Position numbers and translations under genes: made by a program
Shown here: positions 14,459 through 15,611 of the stretch, piece after piece
Numbering within the stretch: position 1 is the stretch's first letter
How the letters are laid out: each line of letters starts with the position of its first letter
Notes under the pieces: model-generated
Seen by the model: the letters and a program-made list of their open reading frames with translations, nothing else
What the model was told of the DNA's origin: nothing
Database searches by the model: none
Assembly: GCA_902796375.1 (NCBI GenBank)
Contig: CADBOW010000069.1
Location: 1 to 15,611, forward strand
DNA from: an uncultured Lachnospiraceae bacterium
GTDB taxonomy: Bacteria > Bacillota > Clostridia > Lachnospirales > Lachnospiraceae
Direction of reading: 5' to 3'
Length of the DNA stretch: 15,611 nt

Positions 14459-15611
14459 ATGGCGAAGTATAATCATAAGCTGATCGAAGCGAAATGGACA
14501 AAGAACTGGGCTGAGAAGCCCATCAATGTAAATGATGGGAAGAAGGACAAGTATTACTGTCTGGATATGTTCCCGTATCCTTCGGGAAACGGCCTGCATG
14601 TAGGGCATTGGAGAGGATATGTGATCTCCGATGTCTGGAGCCGCTATCAGCTGATGCATGATAAATATGTGATCCATCCCATGGGTTGGGATGCATTCGG
14701 ACTTCCGGCTGAGAACTATGCCATTAAGAACGGGGTTCATCCGGCTATTTCCACCGCATCCAATGTGGCGAATATCAAGCGCCAGATCCAGCAGATCGCA
14801 GCCATCTACGATTGGGATATGGAAGTAAATACCACGGATCCGAATTTCTACAAGTGGACCCAGTGGATCTTCGTTCAGATGTTTAAGAAAGGTCTGGCTT
14901 ATGAGAAGGAGATGCCCATCAACTGGTGTCCCTCCTGCAAGACCGGTCTTGCCAACGAAGAGGTGAAGGAAGGAAAATGTGAGCGTTGCGGTGCGGACGT
15001 GACCAAGAAGAATCTGCGTCAGTGGATGCTGAAGATCACTGCCTATGCCGAGCGTCTGCTGGCGGATCTGGACAAGCTGGACTGGCCGGAGAAGGTGAAG
15101 AAGATGCAGACCGAGTGGATCGGCAAGTCCAAGGGTGCTGAAGTGGACTTCAGACTGGAGGGACGTGACGAAGCCATCCGTGTATATACCACCCGTCCGG
15201 ATACCCTGTACGGTGCAACCTTTATGGTACTGGCTCCCGAGCATAAGCTGGCAGCAAGCCTGGCCACACCGGAGACGAAGGAAGCGGTGGACGCATACAT
15301 TTATCAGACCTCTCTTCGTTCCTCCGTGGACCGTATGGCGGACAAGGATAAGACCGGTGTGTTCACTGGAAGCTATGCCATCAATCCGCTGAACGGCGCA
15401 AAGGTTCCCATCTGGCTGTCCGATTATGTACTGGCAGATTATGGAACCGGCGCCATCATGTGCGTACCTGCCCATGATGATCGTGACTTCGAGTTCGCAA
15501 AGAAATTCAATCTTCCCATCATCCAGGTTATCGCCAAGGACGGTGTGGAGATTCCGGATATGCAGGAAGCCTATACAGAGGCTTCCGGCATTATGATCAA
15601 TTCCGGTGACT
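14459..15611 (+). CDS. leuS: Leucyl-tRNA synthetase, N-terminal part (runs off the window)
   Basis: The first 384 codons of a class Ia leucyl-tRNA synthetase, which charges tRNA-Leu in the cytoplasm, are present with no stop. The HIGH motif is HVGH (47-50) within YPSGNGLHVGHWRGYV. MGWDAFGLPAENYAIK (75-90) is the conserved active-site segment. Two cysteine pairs, CPSC (157-160) and CERC (174-177), fit the zinc-binding insertion. The editing domain shows TTRPDTLYGATF (244-255) and GTGAIMCVPAHDDRDFEFA (339-357), with the conserved threonine-rich and aspartate regions intact, so editing should work. The KMSKS motif would lie beyond the window. The ATG at 14459 follows AGGAGG (14445-14450) by eight bases. 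The open frame is cut at position 15611 by the window, not by a mutation. Confidence 0.97.
   Translation, partial: MAKYNHKLIEAKWTKNWAEKPINVNDGKKDKYYCLDMFPYPSGNGLHVGHWRGYVISDVWSRYQLMHDKYVIHPMGWDAFGLPAENYAIKNGVHPAISTASNVANIKRQIQQIAAIYDWDMEVNTTDPNFYKWTQWIFVQMFKKGLAYEKEMPINWCPSCKTGLANEEVKEGKCERCGADVTKKNLRQWMLKITAYAERLLADLDKLDWPEKVKKMQTEWIGKSKGAEVDFRLEGRDEAIRVYTTRPDTLYGATFMVLAPEHKLAASLATPETKEAVDAYIYQTSLRSSVDRMADKDKTGVFTGSYAINPLNGAKVPIWLSDYVLADYGTGAIMCVPAHDDRDFEFAKKFNLPIIQVIAKDGVEIPDMQEAYTEASGIMINSGD

Noticed and set aside
14384..15475. Open frame of 363 codons on the minus strand
   Set aside because: It is antisense to leuS and crosses the leuS promoter; no domain is recognisable.

Overview
The window looks like the chromosome of an anaerobic Firmicute of the class Clostridia, most likely family Lachnospiraceae. 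This is inferred from the Gram-positive gene content (a sortase-type surface protein, a permease/binding-protein fusion in place of a separate lipoprotein), strong AGGAGG-type ribosome binding sites, TTG and GTG starts, and tRNA genes without an encoded CCA. No phage genes, transposase, integrase or CRISPR array was seen.

Layout. Positions 39-265 hold tRNA-Lys(TTT) and tRNA-Leu(TAG). A sigma-A-like promoter then leads into a ThrH-type phosphotransferase (359-958), closed by a clean terminator. Next is a polyamine ABC transporter operon, potA-potB-potCD (1057-4923). Its permease PotC and binding protein PotD are one polypeptide, and a 117-base highly structured intergenic element lies between potA and potB. 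A promoter at 5031-5059 drives a 1398-residue cell-wall surface protein with Ig-like modules, a Pro/Glu/Thr stalk and a variant sorting signal (5104-9300). After a terminator come an AI-2E-family membrane protein (9416-11050) and, two bases downstream, a 302-residue protein (11053-11961). The latter resembles the second half of CbiE fused to CbiT, but with the methyl-donor loop destroyed. A UvrD/PcrA-type helicase (12141-14315) and the first 384 codons of leuS (14459 to the window end) follow, each with its own promoter. All protein genes are on the + strand.

How the genes work together. PotA would power uptake of spermidine/putrescine through PotB and the PotC half of PotCD, with the PotD half tethered outside by an extra membrane helix. 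The AI-2E protein and the CbiE/CbiT-like protein are almost certainly co-transcribed and may share a role that the sequence does not reveal. The other genes appear to be separate housekeeping or surface units.

Most worth following up: the degenerate half-CbiE/CbiT protein beside the AI-2E transporter; the structured element between potA and potB; the 5-base tandem duplication at the potA start, which seems to have moved initiation from ATG to TTG; and two places where the next gene's promoter overlaps or abuts a terminator hairpin. I did not find a clearly new multi-gene system. The AI-2E plus CbiE/CbiT-like pair is the nearest candidate.
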